Source of the DNA: Pseudomonadota bacterium
Lineage (GTDB): Bacteria > Pseudomonadota > Alphaproteobacteria > UBA2136 > JAPKEQ01
Length of the DNA: 44,131 nt
Assembly: GCA_036141575.1 (NCBI GenBank)
Contig: JAYZXF010000005.1
Location: forward strand, 1 to 44,131
Direction of reading: 5' to 3'
The notes beneath the pieces are model-generated. The model was given only the letters and a program-made list of their open reading frames with translations. It was not told the origin of the DNA and ran no database searches. Position 1 is the first letter of the stretch; every line of letters begins with the position of its first letter. The position numbers and the translations under genes were made by a program. This document shows, one piece after another, positions 26,166 to 35,368 of this stretch.

Positions 26166-27383
26166 ATGTTTAATGCTTCTACTGCATTAGGGTCATCACC
26201 CTTTTCAAAAAAGATTGTTAGATCAAATGATCAAGATCTTTTAGATATTAAAGACAGAGACAGGACGAGTGTTCTTCCTTGGAGAGGCCAATTTAGCCCG
26301 CAACTTGTTGACTACCTTCTAGACATATATGCACCCAAGGAAGGGGTGGTGGTCGATCCTTTTTGTGGTAGCGGCACTGTCTTATATGAATCTGCTCAAC
26401 GAGGCCTTTCTTCTTATGGTTGTGATATTAACCCAGCAGCAATTTGTTTAGCTCAATTTTCCTCTGTAAGTGCAATGCCTTATGAGGAAAGGTGTCAATT
26501 AATTATAACTTTAGATTCATTATTTAATCATATTCTATCTTTATTTAATAAAGAAGAGAGAATAGATTTATATTCTGTGGCAGAAGTCTTTTTCCAGCAA
26601 AAATTTGATACAAATGTGGAAAATGTTCTCAAACCTTTTTTGCTATTGTCTGCTGGAAGTAATAACTACATTAATGAAAAAAAAATGCATAGCAGCGTAA
26701 AATATATAAAAAAATATTTACTTAACCTGCCATATACTAAGGAGAAGCCTGTTGCTGAAGTCTCAGATGCCAGACAATTAAGATTGGAGAGCAACTCTGT
26801 AGATTACATTGTAACCTCACCTCCGTATATTAATGTTTTTAACTATCATCAAAATTATAGACCGATTCTAGAGGCACTAGGCTATACTCCCCTGAAGGTA
26901 GCAACAGCAGAGGTTGGTGCAAATCGTAAATTTAGGCAAAATAGATATATGACAGTAGTGCAGTACTGTATGGATATGGCCCAGTACATGGTTGAAGCGG
27001 CACGAGTATTAAGAAATGACAATGGATGCATGACTATTGTTTTAGGCCGCGAATCACGAGTTAGAGGGACAGCTTTTAAAAATGGCGAGTTAATCGCTGC
27101 CATATCTTCCGAAGGGCTAGGAGGAAAAATTATAGATTGGAAAGAAAGAAGTTTTCTTAACCGTTTTGGTGAGAGAATTTATGAAGATGTAATTACTTTG
27201 AAGCCGAATAGTTTTGATATAAAAAAAGCTAAGATAATAGGTAAAAACATAGGAATTGAGGCGTTAAAAAGCTCTCTTAACTACTGTGATAAAGATAAGT
27301 CTCAAGAAATTGAAATGGCAATTAACAGAAGTGGCGATATAAACTCTTCACCAATTCTAGAGAAGGAGAATTGTTATGGCTGA
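26166..27383 (+). CDS. DNA methyltransferase, probably N4-cytosine type
   Basis: A 405-residue S-adenosylmethionine-dependent DNA methyltransferase. Motif I is DPFCGSG (residues 64-70) and motif IV is TSPPY (217-221). The SPPY form is usual for N4-cytosine enzymes. Motif I precedes motif IV with about 145 residues between them, which is the order of the alpha/gamma-like classes; the inserted helical segment (110-195) may contain target recognition. It is AT-rich and uses codons (ATA, AGA, TTA) more than its flanks do. The 3' end overlaps the next gene by 8 bases (ATGGCTGA). With that gene it forms a type II restriction-modification pair, methylating the same site to protect the host. Confidence 0.85.
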   Translation: MFNASTALGSSPFSKKIVRSNDQDLLDIKDRDRTSVLPWRGQFSPQLVDYLLDIYAPKEGVVVDPFCGSGTVLYESAQRGLSSYGCDINPAAICLAQFSSVSAMPYEERCQLIITLDSLFNHILSLFNKEERIDLYSVAEVFFQQKFDTNVENVLKPFLLLSAGSNNYINEKKMHSSVKYIKKYLLNLPYTKEKPVAEVSDARQLRLESNSVDYIVTSPPYINVFNYHQNYRPILEALGYTPLKVATAEVGANRKFRQNRYMTVVQYCMDMAQYMVEAARVLRNDNGCMTIVLGRESRVRGTAFKNGELIAAISSEGLGGKIIDWKERSFLNRFGERIYEDVITLKPNSFDIKKAKIIGKNIGIEALKSSLNYCDKDKSQEIEMAINRSGDINSSPILEKENCYG

Positions 27384-28302
27384 TATTAAATACGCAACCC
27401 CACATGGCGACAAACTTAAAGCACTAGTTTCAAATAATAAATTACCAGAAGAAGAATTAGGTAGAGTATCTGAGCAGATAAATATATATGACACTTGGGT
27501 TAATGATATGAATTCTTTGGAAAGTGAGGGGGAGGAACTTTTAGGGGATCTGGTAAAGCTATTGAATAGTTACAAGAAATCCGTTGAATTTGATCTGATA
27601 TACTGTGCAGAAACAGACTTCTTATACCGACAGAAAGGACAACTCAAACTTGATAATACGATACTAGAAGAATTTTTACCTAGGTTATTTGATAGTCGTC
27701 TTGTTCCAGGATTTCTTCGATTGACAGGGCTTAATTGTGGCCCCAAATCTAGCTTTGCTGGATTATCATTTGATAGCCCTTTTGTAGAGCTTTCAAAAGG
27801 TGGCACTTATATTAAGAAAAAAGATCAAGATTTTTCTGTAACGAGAAAGCATAAGATTGAAATTACTAGGAGCGACAATGAGGAAGATAGGTTTAGTGAA
27901 GAGGTAGAGGTTTCTTATTTTGCTACTGAAATAAAAACTAACCTAGATAAAACCATGTTTCAAGAAGCTTCAGCCACGGCGGGAGAGTTAAAAAAAGCAA
28001 CATCAGGATCAAAATATATATTATTATGTGAATGGCTTGATATGACACCTATTAATACAAAGCTTACAGCTATTGATGAAGTTATAGTTCTTAGAAAATC
28101 AAAGAGACTAGCATCTAATATTCGTTCTAATTTTTCAACAGCATCTGGAAGAGAATCTAATAAATCTTTATTTGAAAAATATTTAAATGACCATCCTTTA
28201 AGCTTAGATGGGTTTCAAAGACTTGTATGGCATCTTAATGAATGCTTCCCTAGTGAAGAACACGATGCAGATGATATTGTATTAGGACGAGGTTATTTTT
28301 AA
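27376..28302 (+). CDS. Type II restriction endonuclease, Bpu10I-like family
   Basis: A 308-residue protein. The segment ATEIKTNLDKTMFQEA (residues 183-198) contains a PD-(D/E)XK-type E185-x-K187 catalytic pair and, as far as I can recall, matches the Bpu10I-like restriction endonuclease family; the later YILLCEWLDMTPI fits too. The first catalytic Asp is not assigned with certainty. It would cut unmethylated DNA at the site modified by the preceding enzyme; the recognition sequence cannot be read. The start overlaps the methyltransferase stop, with GGAG upstream (AGAAGGAG), so translation is coupled after the protective enzyme. The gene ends before a bidirectional terminator shared with fusA. 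Confidence 0.7.
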   Translation: MADIKYATPHGDKLKALVSNNKLPEEELGRVSEQINIYDTWVNDMNSLESEGEELLGDLVKLLNSYKKSVEFDLIYCAETDFLYRQKGQLKLDNTILEEFLPRLFDSRLVPGFLRLTGLNCGPKSSFAGLSFDSPFVELSKGGTYIKKKDQDFSVTRKHKIEITRSDNEEDRFSEEVEVSYFATEIKTNLDKTMFQEASATAGELKKATSGSKYILLCEWLDMTPINTKLTAIDEVIVLRKSKRLASNIRSNFSTASGRESNKSLFEKYLNDHPLSLDGFQRLVWHLNECFPSEEHDADDIVLGRGYF

Positions 28303-28328
28303 CAAAAAGACTTTGTAAATTAAAATAC

Positions 28329-28363
28329 AAGAAAGCCGCCACCAATTAAGGTAGCGGCTTTTC
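28329..28363. terminator. Bidirectional terminator between the endonuclease gene and fusA
   Basis: AAAGCCGC (28332-28339) pairs with GCGGCTTT (28354-28361), with further pairing inside. T-tracts follow on both strands (TTTTCG to the right; TTTCTTGTATTTT on the minus strand). A second GC-rich hairpin, CCCCG with CGGGG followed by CTTTTG, lies at about 28418-28440 next to the fusA stop and may be an older terminator displaced from its neighbour by the inserted island. Confidence 0.75.
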
Positions 28364-28454
28364 GATATTGTGAGAGTGTGGTCAGAAAACGGAACTGTCA
28401 CGCCTTTCACTATACCCCCCCGCACATACGGGGCTTTTGCTTAAGTGAGGTAAA

Positions 28455-30545
28455 TTACGCTACTTTAGCGCGACCTTCTTGAACTTCAGCAGTTACGTTA
28501 GCCGGAGCTTCGTTGTAATGGCTGAATTCCATTGTGTAGTTCGCACGACCTTGGCTCATAGAGCGTAGGTTTGTCACGTAACCAAACATGTTCGCAAGTG
28601 GCACTTCAGCAGTGATCACTTTAGAACCGAACTTGTCTTCGTTACCGTTGATCTGACCACGACGAGAACTTAGGTCACCAATAATGTCACCCATGTAATC
28701 TTCAGGAGTCGTCACTTCAACTTTCATCATTGGCTCAAGTAGAACGGCGCCACATTTCTTCTTGGCGTCACGTACCGCAAGAATACCAGCCATCTTAAAT
28801 GCTGCTTCAGATGAATCGACATCGTGGTAGCTACCATCAAATAGAGTCGCTTTCACGTCAATAAGTGGGTAACCCGCTACAACACCACCCTTCAGGGCTT
28901 CTTCAATACCCTGCTGAATTGCGTTGAAGTATTCCTTAGGAACCACACCACCAACAATCTTAGACTCAAACTCAAAGCCTTCACCACGCTCACGCGGTTC
29001 GAATGTCACGTTTACGTGACCGTACTGACCACGACCACCAGATTGCTTCACGTGCTTACCTTCAGCGTCACCCGTTTGAGTGAACGTTTCACGGTATGCT
29101 ACTTGAGGCGCACCAACGTTACATTCTACTTTGAATTCACGCTTTAGACGGTCAACCATAATTTCAAGGTGAAGCTCACCTACACCATGGATAAGAGTCT
29201 GGCCTGATTCTTCATCAGTGTTCACGCGGAATGATGGATCTTCACCAACAAGCTTACCAAGAGCAATACCCATTTTCTCCTGTGCATCTTTTGTCTTTGG
29301 CTCAATCGCCATAGAGATTACAGGTTCCATTGGAGTAATTGTCTCAAGAACAACTTTCTTGTTTTCATCACATAGAGAGTCACCAGTTGTTGTGTCTTTA
29401 AGACCGACAACAGCACCGATTTCACCTGCTACGAGCTCAGATACTTCTTCACGCTTGTTTGCGTGCATCTTCACGATACGACCAACACGTTCTTTCTTAC
29501 CCTTAACAGAGTTGTAGATGTAAGAACCACTCTTAAGAACACCCGTGTAAACACGTACAAATGTTAGAGTACCTACGAATGGGTCAGAAGCAATCTTGAA
29601 GGCAAGCGCAGCCATAGCTTCGCTGTCACCAACTTTAAGAACGATCTCTTCTTCGCTATCCATTGGCGTCGCTTTAAGGTTCTCGTCATCAATCTCATCT
29701 GGAGATGGAAGGTAGTCAAGAACAGCGTCAAGTAGAGTCTGAACACCTTTGTTCTTAAACGCAGTACCACAAAGTACTGGGAAGAACGCCATGTTTAGAG
29801 TCGCTTTACGGATAAGAACTTTAAGTGTTTCGTTATCTGGCTCGTTACCTTCTAGGTAAGCTTCAAGAGCAGCTTCGTCTTGCTCTACAGCAGCTTCAAT
29901 AAGCTCAGCGCGAAGCTCTTGAGCGCGATCCATAAGGTCAGCTGGGATTTCTTCTACATCGTAGTCAGCACCCATGCTCTCATCGTTCCAAACAACAGCC
30001 TTCATTTCTACAAGGTCAATCAGACCTTTGAAGCCATCTTCTTTACCGATTGGCATTTGGATAGGAATCGCGTTCGCACGTAGGCGATCACGGATCATCT
30101 CAACACCTTTATCAAAGTCTGCACCAACACGGTCCATCTTGTTAATAAAGCAAAGACGAGGAACACCGTAGTTGTTTGCGTGGCGCCAGTTTGTTTCAGA
30201 CTGTGGCTCAACACCACCTACTGAACAAAATACCGCTACAAGACCATCAAGTACACGTACAGAACGTTTTACTTCAATGTTGAAGTCTACGTGTCCAGGT
30301 GTATCAATGATGTTAATTTGGTGGTCTTTCCAAGAACATGTTGTCGCAGCAGAGGTAATTGTAATACCACGCTCCTGCTCCTGCTCCATCCAGTCCATAG
30401 TCGCTGCACCATCGTGTACTTCACCAATTTTGTGCTCACGGCCAGTGTAAAATAGAATACGTTCTGTTGTCGTTGTTTTACCAGCATCAACGTGGGCCAT
30501 AATCCCGATGTTTCTGCAATGGTCTAAGGCATATTCACGAGCCAT
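28455..30545 (-). CDS. fusA: Elongation factor G
   Basis: A 696-residue translational GTPase that drives ribosomal translocation. G1 motif [13 protein letters not shown]3 DTPGHVDF and G4 NKMD are present in the first 150 residues, followed by domains II to V with normal length. A strong AAGGAG precedes the ATG. It is the last gene of the str operon (rpsL-rpsG-fusA), but a terminator-like hairpin lies between rpsG and fusA, so it may be partly uncoupled from them. The usual tuf gene does not follow; the restriction-modification island lies there instead. Confidence 0.99.
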   Translation of the reverse strand: MAREYALDHCRNIGIMAHVDAGKTTTTERILFYTGREHKIGEVHDGAATMDWMEQEQERGITITSAATTCSWKDHQINIIDTPGHVDFNIEVKRSVRVLDGLVAVFCSVGGVEPQSETNWRHANNYGVPRLCFINKMDRVGADFDKGVEMIRDRLRANAIPIQMPIGKEDGFKGLIDLVEMKAVVWNDESMGADYDVEEIPADLMDRAQELRAELIEAAVEQDEAALEAYLEGNEPDNETLKVLIRKATLNMAFFPVLCGTAFKNKGVQTLLDAVLDYLPSPDEIDDENLKATPMDSEEEIVLKVGDSEAMAALAFKIASDPFVGTLTFVRVYTGVLKSGSYIYNSVKGKKERVGRIVKMHANKREEVSELVAGEIGAVVGLKDTTTGDSLCDENKKVVLETITPMEPVISMAIEPKTKDAQEKMGIALGKLVGEDPSFRVNTDEESGQTLIHGVGELHLEIMVDRLKREFKVECNVGAPQVAYRETFTQTGDAEGKHVKQSGGRGQYGHVNVTFEPRERGEGFEFESKIVGGVVPKEYFNAIQQGIEEALKGGVVAGYPLIDVKATLFDGSYHDVDSSEAAFKMAGILAVRDAKKKCGAVLLEPMMKVEVTTPEDYMGDIIGDLSSRRGQINGNEDKFGSKVITAEVPLANMFGYVTNLRSMSQGRANYTMEFSHYNEAPANVTAEVQEGRAKVA

Positions 30546-30560
30546 TATTTTTCTCCTTGT

Positions 30561-30580
30561 GGTGCTTTAGTCTCAGCACC
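30561..30580 (-). promoter_or_regulatory. Hairpin directly upstream of the fusA ribosome-binding site
   Basis: On the minus strand GGTGCT and AGCACC form a perfect 6-bp stem with an 8-base loop, ending about 5 bases before the AAGGAG of fusA. It could modulate translation initiation of EF-G. Confidence 0.35.
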
Positions 30581-30602
30581 CTTTAGGTTATTTTTTTGTG
30601 TT

Positions 30603-30636
30603 TAATAAAAAGCGAGGCGAGCGCTAAGCGCCCGCC
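30603..30636 (-). terminator. Terminator-like hairpin between rpsG and fusA
   Basis: On the minus strand GGCG-G-GCGC pairs with GCGC-T-CGCC (one internal mismatch) around TTA, followed by TCGCTTTTTATT. It begins about 10 bases after the rpsG stop. It would cut or attenuate transcription into fusA. Confidence 0.6.
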
Positions 30637-30646
30637 CCAAATCCGA

Positions 30647-31503
<857 letters not shown>

Positions 31504-31681
31504 AGTTTTCACCTTGCTATTTGTTAACTTCAATCACCCATTAGCACCGGCACCATAAAATGATATACCGCATGCACCACCTTTTTTGTGGCGGATGTCT
31601 TTACTGTTTTTGTCTCAAAAATACTTTGAAAACAACCACTTAACATTTACCCATTTCTAGATAGAGTAAAGTGATGGTGGA

Positions 31682-31710
31682 TTTATAGAGGACGATGTAT
31701 CAATTGTCAA
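31682..31710 (-). promoter_or_regulatory. Strong sigma70-type promoter of the str operon
   Basis: On the minus strand TTGACA (31705-31710) and TATAAA (31682-31687) are separated by exactly 17 bases. Transcription would start near 31675, leaving a leader of about 170 bases before rpsL. This is the best consensus promoter in the window, as expected for ribosomal protein genes. I see no gene between 31504 and 31851. Confidence 0.85.
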
Positions 31711-31851
31711 GCCTGACCGCTTGTTTTTTAACAACAAAACCAAAGCATAAACTTACAATTTTCAGGCGGATAGAATAAATAAGCACATGACTTTTAATGA
31801 AGACGCGTAGTAACAGCTACGTAACTGAAGAGAAAAGTTATGCGGTTGCTA

Positions 31852-32442
31852 CTATAACCCCTGCAAAGCTGAAAGCATCACCCAGCTGGCACCCGGCGCA
31901 CGCTGACAAAATAGACCACGCGTTTTATGCTGTTGCACACCACCTGTCACCATCACCACAGCGTCGCGGCAACGGCCTCCACTGTAGTAAGGTTGGTAGA
32001 TTGCTGAGTTTGGCTTAAACAATACAGCTTGAGAGCCGGCCTGCCAACGCACCTCACCACCTTGCGGTGTTGTTTCTAGTGCATCTTCAAAGCGCTTACG
32101 GTGGTTACCTGTTGAGAAGACATACCCCTCACCAAGCCCGTCTTCAGCTTTCACCCAAGGAGAAAAACTATCTGTGTAAAGCTCTTCACTTTCAGTAGAC
32201 ACAGCTTTTTCAGTCGCCATATCCGCTTTCGCCTCATCCAGAGCCGATACATAAGAATGAACAATACCAACACTCTCACCAGATGCCTGAGCTTGTTGCT
32301 GATGACCTGAACTCACATATGGCTGTGTTACGGGATGATGGCTCGTATAACGGTAACCATCATTATTATAAGAATAGTAATGCCCACAGGCTGAAAGAGA
32401 TGCAGCCAAAGTCAATACAGGAATGAGCATTTGTAATTTCAT
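31852..32442 (-). CDS. Lipoprotein with a 17-kDa-antigen-like C-terminus
   Basis: A 196-residue protein with a lipoprotein signal (lipobox LSAC, Cys20), then a Tyr/Ser/His/Gln-rich region (residues 21-60) typical of surface linkers. The C-terminal 60 residues, with GGRCRDAVVMVTGGV and RGLFCQRAPGASWVML, resemble the C-terminal domain of rickettsial 17-kDa surface antigen-like proteins, including the spaced Cys pair. The start was set at the signal peptide; the frame upstream to 32496 lacks support. Probably anchored in the outer membrane. Role unknown. It is transcribed toward the str operon on the same strand, but the str operon has its own promoter. Confidence 0.65.
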   Translation of the reverse strand: MKLQMLIPVLTLAASLSACGHYYSYNNDGYRYTSHHPVTQPYVSSGHQQQAQASGESVGIVHSYVSALDEAKADMATEKAVSTESEELYTDSFSPWVKAEDGLGEGYVFSTGNHRKRFEDALETTPQGGEVRWQAGSQAVLFKPNSAIYQPYYSGGRCRDAVVMVTGGVQQHKTRGLFCQRAPGASWVMLSALQGL

Positions 32443-32574
32443 ACTCGCTAGTTTAACAAAAAAAACAATTTTCGCTAGCTTTCTCTTGCACGACACCCAT
32501 AAACACCCTACAGTTTATGTATACAACAAATCTTGATTCCAAGTTCACCCACACTCAGTAGGAGGATGTTCATT

Positions 32575-32973
32575 ATGCGTATCCACTACGCACGCATGCG
32601 CATCAAGCGCGTAGAGCCTTTTGATAACGGCCGTCATTTCGACCTTTTCCTGAAATTCGTCGAAGGCACAAGACCACAATACATGCAACTGTCTCTGACC
32701 AAACATTGCACAGAAACCCGCCTTTTGGCGCAATTTGCCACCGACAACCTAGATGACCTGCAAGGCCAAGACATCTGGATTGCTATGTTCAGCGAGCCTG
32801 CAGAACAACCTGGTAGCCTTGGATGGGAATATATCAAGCCTTATGTAAAAGGCGAACAGCTGGATCACATCAAAATGATGTTCCCAGTTGAGGTTGATAA
32901 GCCTTGGCGTCTGTTGCAAATTCTAACCAACCGCCTTCCGCCAGAGCACCAACCTAAAGGTCCTTTGCACTAA
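32575..32973 (+). CDS. Small protein of unknown function
   Basis: A 132-residue soluble protein without signal peptide. It begins at the ATG at 32575, 9 bases after a strong GGAGG; an ATG directly abutting that site (32566) is too close to be used. The sequence is basic at the start (RIHYARMRIKRV) and appears to be mixed alpha/beta, with aromatic-rich segments (DIWIAMFSEPAEQPGSLGWEY). I recognise no family. It is monocistronic, divergent from the lipoprotein gene and closed by a terminator. Alternative starts upstream have no ribosome-binding site. Confidence 0.75.
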   Translation: MRIHYARMRIKRVEPFDNGRHFDLFLKFVEGTRPQYMQLSLTKHCTETRLLAQFATDNLDDLQGQDIWIAMFSEPAEQPGSLGWEYIKPYVKGEQLDHIKMMFPVEVDKPWRLLQILTNRLPPEHQPKGPLH

Positions 32974-32991
32974 TCGACTTTTCAAGAAACT

Positions 32992-33016
32992 AGCGCCTAC
33001 GGGCGCTTTTTCTTTT
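32992..33016 (+). terminator. Terminator overlapping the end of djlA
   Basis: AGCGCC pairs with GGGCGCT (33001-33007) followed by TTTTTCTTTT. The left part of the stem includes the djlA stop codon (32997-32999, minus strand), so the two convergent genes share this hairpin. Confidence 0.85.
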
Positions 33017-33818
33017 GCAGGACCTCATAGGCCGCATTAATTTCAGCAACTTTCTTTTCAGCTTTTTCTACTGCTTTATCAGACTTACCTTCAGCCCTTA
33101 CTCTATCAGGGTGATGTTTTTGGATAAGGGACCTGTAAGCTTTTTTAATATCTGCAGCCGTTGCCGTGCTTTTTACACCCAGAACTGCATAAGGGCTTTT
33201 ACTTCCATAAGCCCTGGTCACATGTGGGCTGTCATCATAGGAATGATCTTGACCTTGTTTTGAACTCGAAGACGAACCTGATGCCTTTTTCCGAGATGAA
33301 GCTTGAGATATACCATCATCAATAGAAACTTTCCCCCAGTTCACAGGTGGCATGCCAAACTCATGAAAGAGCTGTTCCACTTTTTGACGGCCAGCAGCTC
33401 CCTGCAACACACCAACCCTTGCAGCACCATTTGCAACAATACTCAACATATTCTCAACCCCTTCGCAGCAGGATTGAATTTCCTCAATAAGATAATTGTA
33501 ATTTTTACGGTTCTTTTTCGCACGTTTCAAAATACGATTGGCAATCGGGTTATCTTTAGCGGCAATATATGCATCATTACGAATACAAATGATATCCTGT
33601 TTCGTAATTTTTCCTTTAGCTACAGCCACTGAAGCTAAGAGCTCTAAATACAAACAAGAAAACTCCTGCATCCAATAAGTCTCTTTACTGCGCTGAACAA
33701 CCCGCTTCAAAACAAGCTCATCCAGCAAAATCCCGACAATCAGACCAATAATCGCGCCTTCAGGAAACCAGTTCACCATCAAACCAGCCAGAACACCAAT
33801 AACCTTCCCAATTACCAC
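32997..33818 (-). CDS. djlA: DjlA-like membrane-anchored J-domain co-chaperone
   Basis: A 273-residue protein with the DjlA plan: an N-terminal Gly-rich membrane segment (GKVIGVLAGLMVNW... IIGLIVGILL, residues 3-32), a central TerB-like helical region (45-170), a Ser/Lys-rich linker and a C-terminal J domain (210-273) with the HPD motif in KHHPDR. DjlA recruits DnaK to the inner membrane and is linked to envelope stress. The last codons (KKKRP stop) form part of the terminator of the convergent gene. No strong Shine-Dalgarno upstream of the ATG (AAGTAAGAAAG). Confidence 0.85.
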   Translation of the reverse strand: MVIGKVIGVLAGLMVNWFPEGAIIGLIVGILLDELVLKRVVQRSKETYWMQEFSCLYLELLASVAVAKGKITKQDIICIRNDAYIAAKDNPIANRILKRAKKNRKNYNYLIEEIQSCCEGVENMLSIVANGAARVGVLQGAAGRQKVEQLFHEFGMPPVNWGKVSIDDGISQASSRKKASGSSSSSKQGQDHSYDDSPHVTRAYGSKSPYAVLGVKSTATAADIKKAYRSLIQKHHPDRVRAEGKSDKAVEKAEKKVAEINAAYEVLQKKKRP

Positions 33819-33939
33819 AGTAGAAAAACTTTCTTACTTAACTTTAGTCAATTTCCATCCCCATGAAGCTTGACGACTTCTTAAACACCCGTTTATTATG
33901 CACCAAGGTTCAGACATTTTAAGAAAAAAGGTTAATTTT

Positions 33940-34470
33940 ATGTCTCCAGCAACACGTCTTTTTACGCATTTTGTTCTTATTGCTGACTTTTTTGCAGTGA
34001 TTTACTTTGGTGGCCACTTCATTATTACAGGTACAGTGCTTCCTCATAATGCACACGCAGAAGAAAACATGGTTGCAAAAGCAGAAGTTCACGGCAAACC
34101 TACAGAAGGTACTGTTGTTGCTGAAGCTGCACCATTTGACATTCATACATTTGAAGCCGATGCAGCTAAAGGTGCTAAGGTTTCTGGTAAATGTAAAGCT
34201 TGCCACACATTTAATGATGGCGGCAAAAACGGTATAGGTCCGAACCTTTGGGGCATCTTCAACGCACCAATCATGGCGAAAGATGGCTTTGCTTACAGTG
34301 CAGCCTTCCAAGGTAAGAAAGGTGAAATCAACTGGGATAAAGACGCTCTTAACGAATACCTTAAGAATCCTAAGAAATACATTAAAGGCACAAAAATGGC
34401 CTTCCCAGGCATCAGAAAAGATGCTGACCGCGCCCACCTTATTGCATGGCTTGAGACACTGTCTAACTAG
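33940..34470 (+). CDS. Membrane-anchored class I cytochrome c
   Basis: A 176-residue cytochrome. An uncleaved-looking N-terminal hydrophobic anchor (residues 8-30) is followed by an Ala/Glu-rich periplasmic linker and a cytochrome c fold. Heme binding: CKACH at residues 85-89, with the axial Met in GTKMAFPG (Met153). The insertion GIGPNLWGIF matches the c2/CycM type that shuttles electrons from the bc1 complex to cytochrome oxidase. The start at 33940 has AAAGG about 9 bases upstream; the longer frame from 33898 lacks this. A very strong terminator follows. Heme attachment could depend on the CcsA-like protein at 9995. Confidence 0.92.
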   Translation: MSPATRLFTHFVLIADFFAVIYFGGHFIITGTVLPHNAHAEENMVAKAEVHGKPTEGTVVAEAAPFDIHTFEADAAKGAKVSGKCKACHTFNDGGKNGIGPNLWGIFNAPIMAKDGFAYSAAFQGKKGEINWDKDALNEYLKNPKKYIKGTKMAFPGIRKDADRAHLIAWLETLSN

Positions 34471-34486
34471 TTTATAGAAAGATATC

Positions 34487-34525
34487 AAAAGGAATGTAAT
34501 GTAACGTTACATTCCTTTTTCTTTT
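34487..34525 (+). terminator. Terminator of the cytochrome c gene
   Basis: AAAAGGAATGTAA pairs perfectly with TTACATTCCTTTT around TGTAACG, followed by TTTCTTTTT. Confidence 0.95.
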
Positions 34526-34657
34526 TGCAAAAGTATCACACCCAATTGTTTTAATTGAACTTTTTAAGCTTAGTTCTCATTTTTTCCCTACCTGTCAGTT
34601 ACAATTAAAATGTAACATCATAATACAATGCAACCCTATGACTGGAGAAAACACGAT

Positions 34658-35209
34658 ATGTTTAGTTTTAAAAAGTTTAAAAATCAGAAAGGTGCCATGT
34701 TCGGCCTTGATGCCCGCGTAGCCCTCGCTATTTTTGGTGGTCTTTCTGTAATTGCTGGTGCTGCCGTTATTAGCAGTATCACAGAAACAAACGTAACCGC
34801 CCTTACAACTGAGTTTGATAACATCTCAAAAGGTTACATCAACCAAGTCTTTGATACAGGTGTAGATACAGTTACCTTTAATGACCTTCTGGCTGATTCT
34901 GGTGCTGTATCATGGAACGGCCCCTACCTCACAATAGCCAACGACAACCAAGTAAGATTTGGTACATATTCACTTGGAGAAGGCCCTGACGCTGCCGCTG
35001 CCAACCCAACTGGTGCTGCATGTGTTGGCATTTGCTATGTATGGTTAGAACTAACTCAAGTACCAACACCAATTGCTGAGCGTATCGATTCACAAATTGA
35101 CGGTGCAGTTGATGCCGCAAACGGTAACTTCAGATACGTTGATACAGCAGGTGTATCTGTAACTCGATATAAACTCTCTCGTTGCCAAGGCCCTGGCCCT
35201 TGCGTATAA
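34658..35209 (+). CDS. Type IV pilin-like protein with atypical N-terminus (major pilin candidate)
   Basis: A 183-residue protein. The leader MFSFKKFKNQKG (basic, ending in Gly12) is followed by AMFGLDARVALAIFGGLSV, a long hydrophobic helix, as in prepilins. The canonical Glu+5 is missing; Asp18 is residue 6 after Gly12, or residue 5 if cleavage occurs after Ala13, which would give a Met+1 as in type IVb pilins. The C-terminal domain has two Cys pairs (C122/C126 and C176/C182) that could form the usual disulphide loop. GGAGA lies 9 bases before the chosen ATG. Its own terminator separates it from the ATPase operon, so it is probably produced in larger amounts, which suits a major pilin. Confidence 0.75.
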   Translation: MFSFKKFKNQKGAMFGLDARVALAIFGGLSVIAGAAVISSITETNVTALTTEFDNISKGYINQVFDTGVDTVTFNDLLADSGAVSWNGPYLTIANDNQVRFGTYSLGEGPDAAAANPTGAACVGICYVWLELTQVPTPIAERIDSQIDGAVDAANGNFRYVDTAGVSVTRYKLSRCQGPGPCV

Positions 35210-35253
35210 AATTAAGCCTACCTCTTAAATTTGTGCTCATTTAGCAACGGCAG

Positions 35254-35290
35254 AAATGGCCTCGTCAGACATACGAGGCCATTTTCTTTA
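35254..35290 (+). terminator. Terminator between the pilin gene and the assembly operon
   Basis: An 11-bp perfect stem, AAATGGCCTCG with CGAGGCCATTT, around a 9-base loop and followed by TCTTTA after TTTT. Confidence 0.93.
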
Positions 35291-35307
35291 GAAAACACAC
35301 CTATTAT

Positions 35308-35337
35308 TTGAGTTTTGGCATTATTTTTTGCCATAAT
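35308..35337 (+). promoter_or_regulatory. Promoter of the pilus assembly operon
   Basis: TTGAGT (35308-35313) and CATAAT (35332-35337) with an 18-base spacer; transcription would start near 35344, 25 bases before the ATPase start. The spacer contains the dyad TGGCA/TGCCA, which may bind a regulator. Confidence 0.55.
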
Positions 35338-35368
35338 AGGACTTAAGAAAAAGAAAGCGATGTAACGG

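Noticed and set aside
31797-32018. 73-codon plus-strand frame antisense to the lipoprotein gene
   Set aside because: No ribosome-binding site, and the opposite strand has a signal peptide, lipobox and recognisable C-terminal domain.
33919-34488. 189-codon minus-strand frame opposite the cytochrome c gene
   Set aside because: The plus strand encodes an intact CxxCH cytochrome with ribosome-binding site and terminator; the antisense frame is Cys/Phe-rich as expected for a shadow.
35316-35333. Sigma54-like promoter (GG and GC elements) before the pilus operon
   Set aside because: The GG-GC spacing is 11 rather than 10 bases, and a sigma70-like pair with an 18-base spacer fits the same place better.
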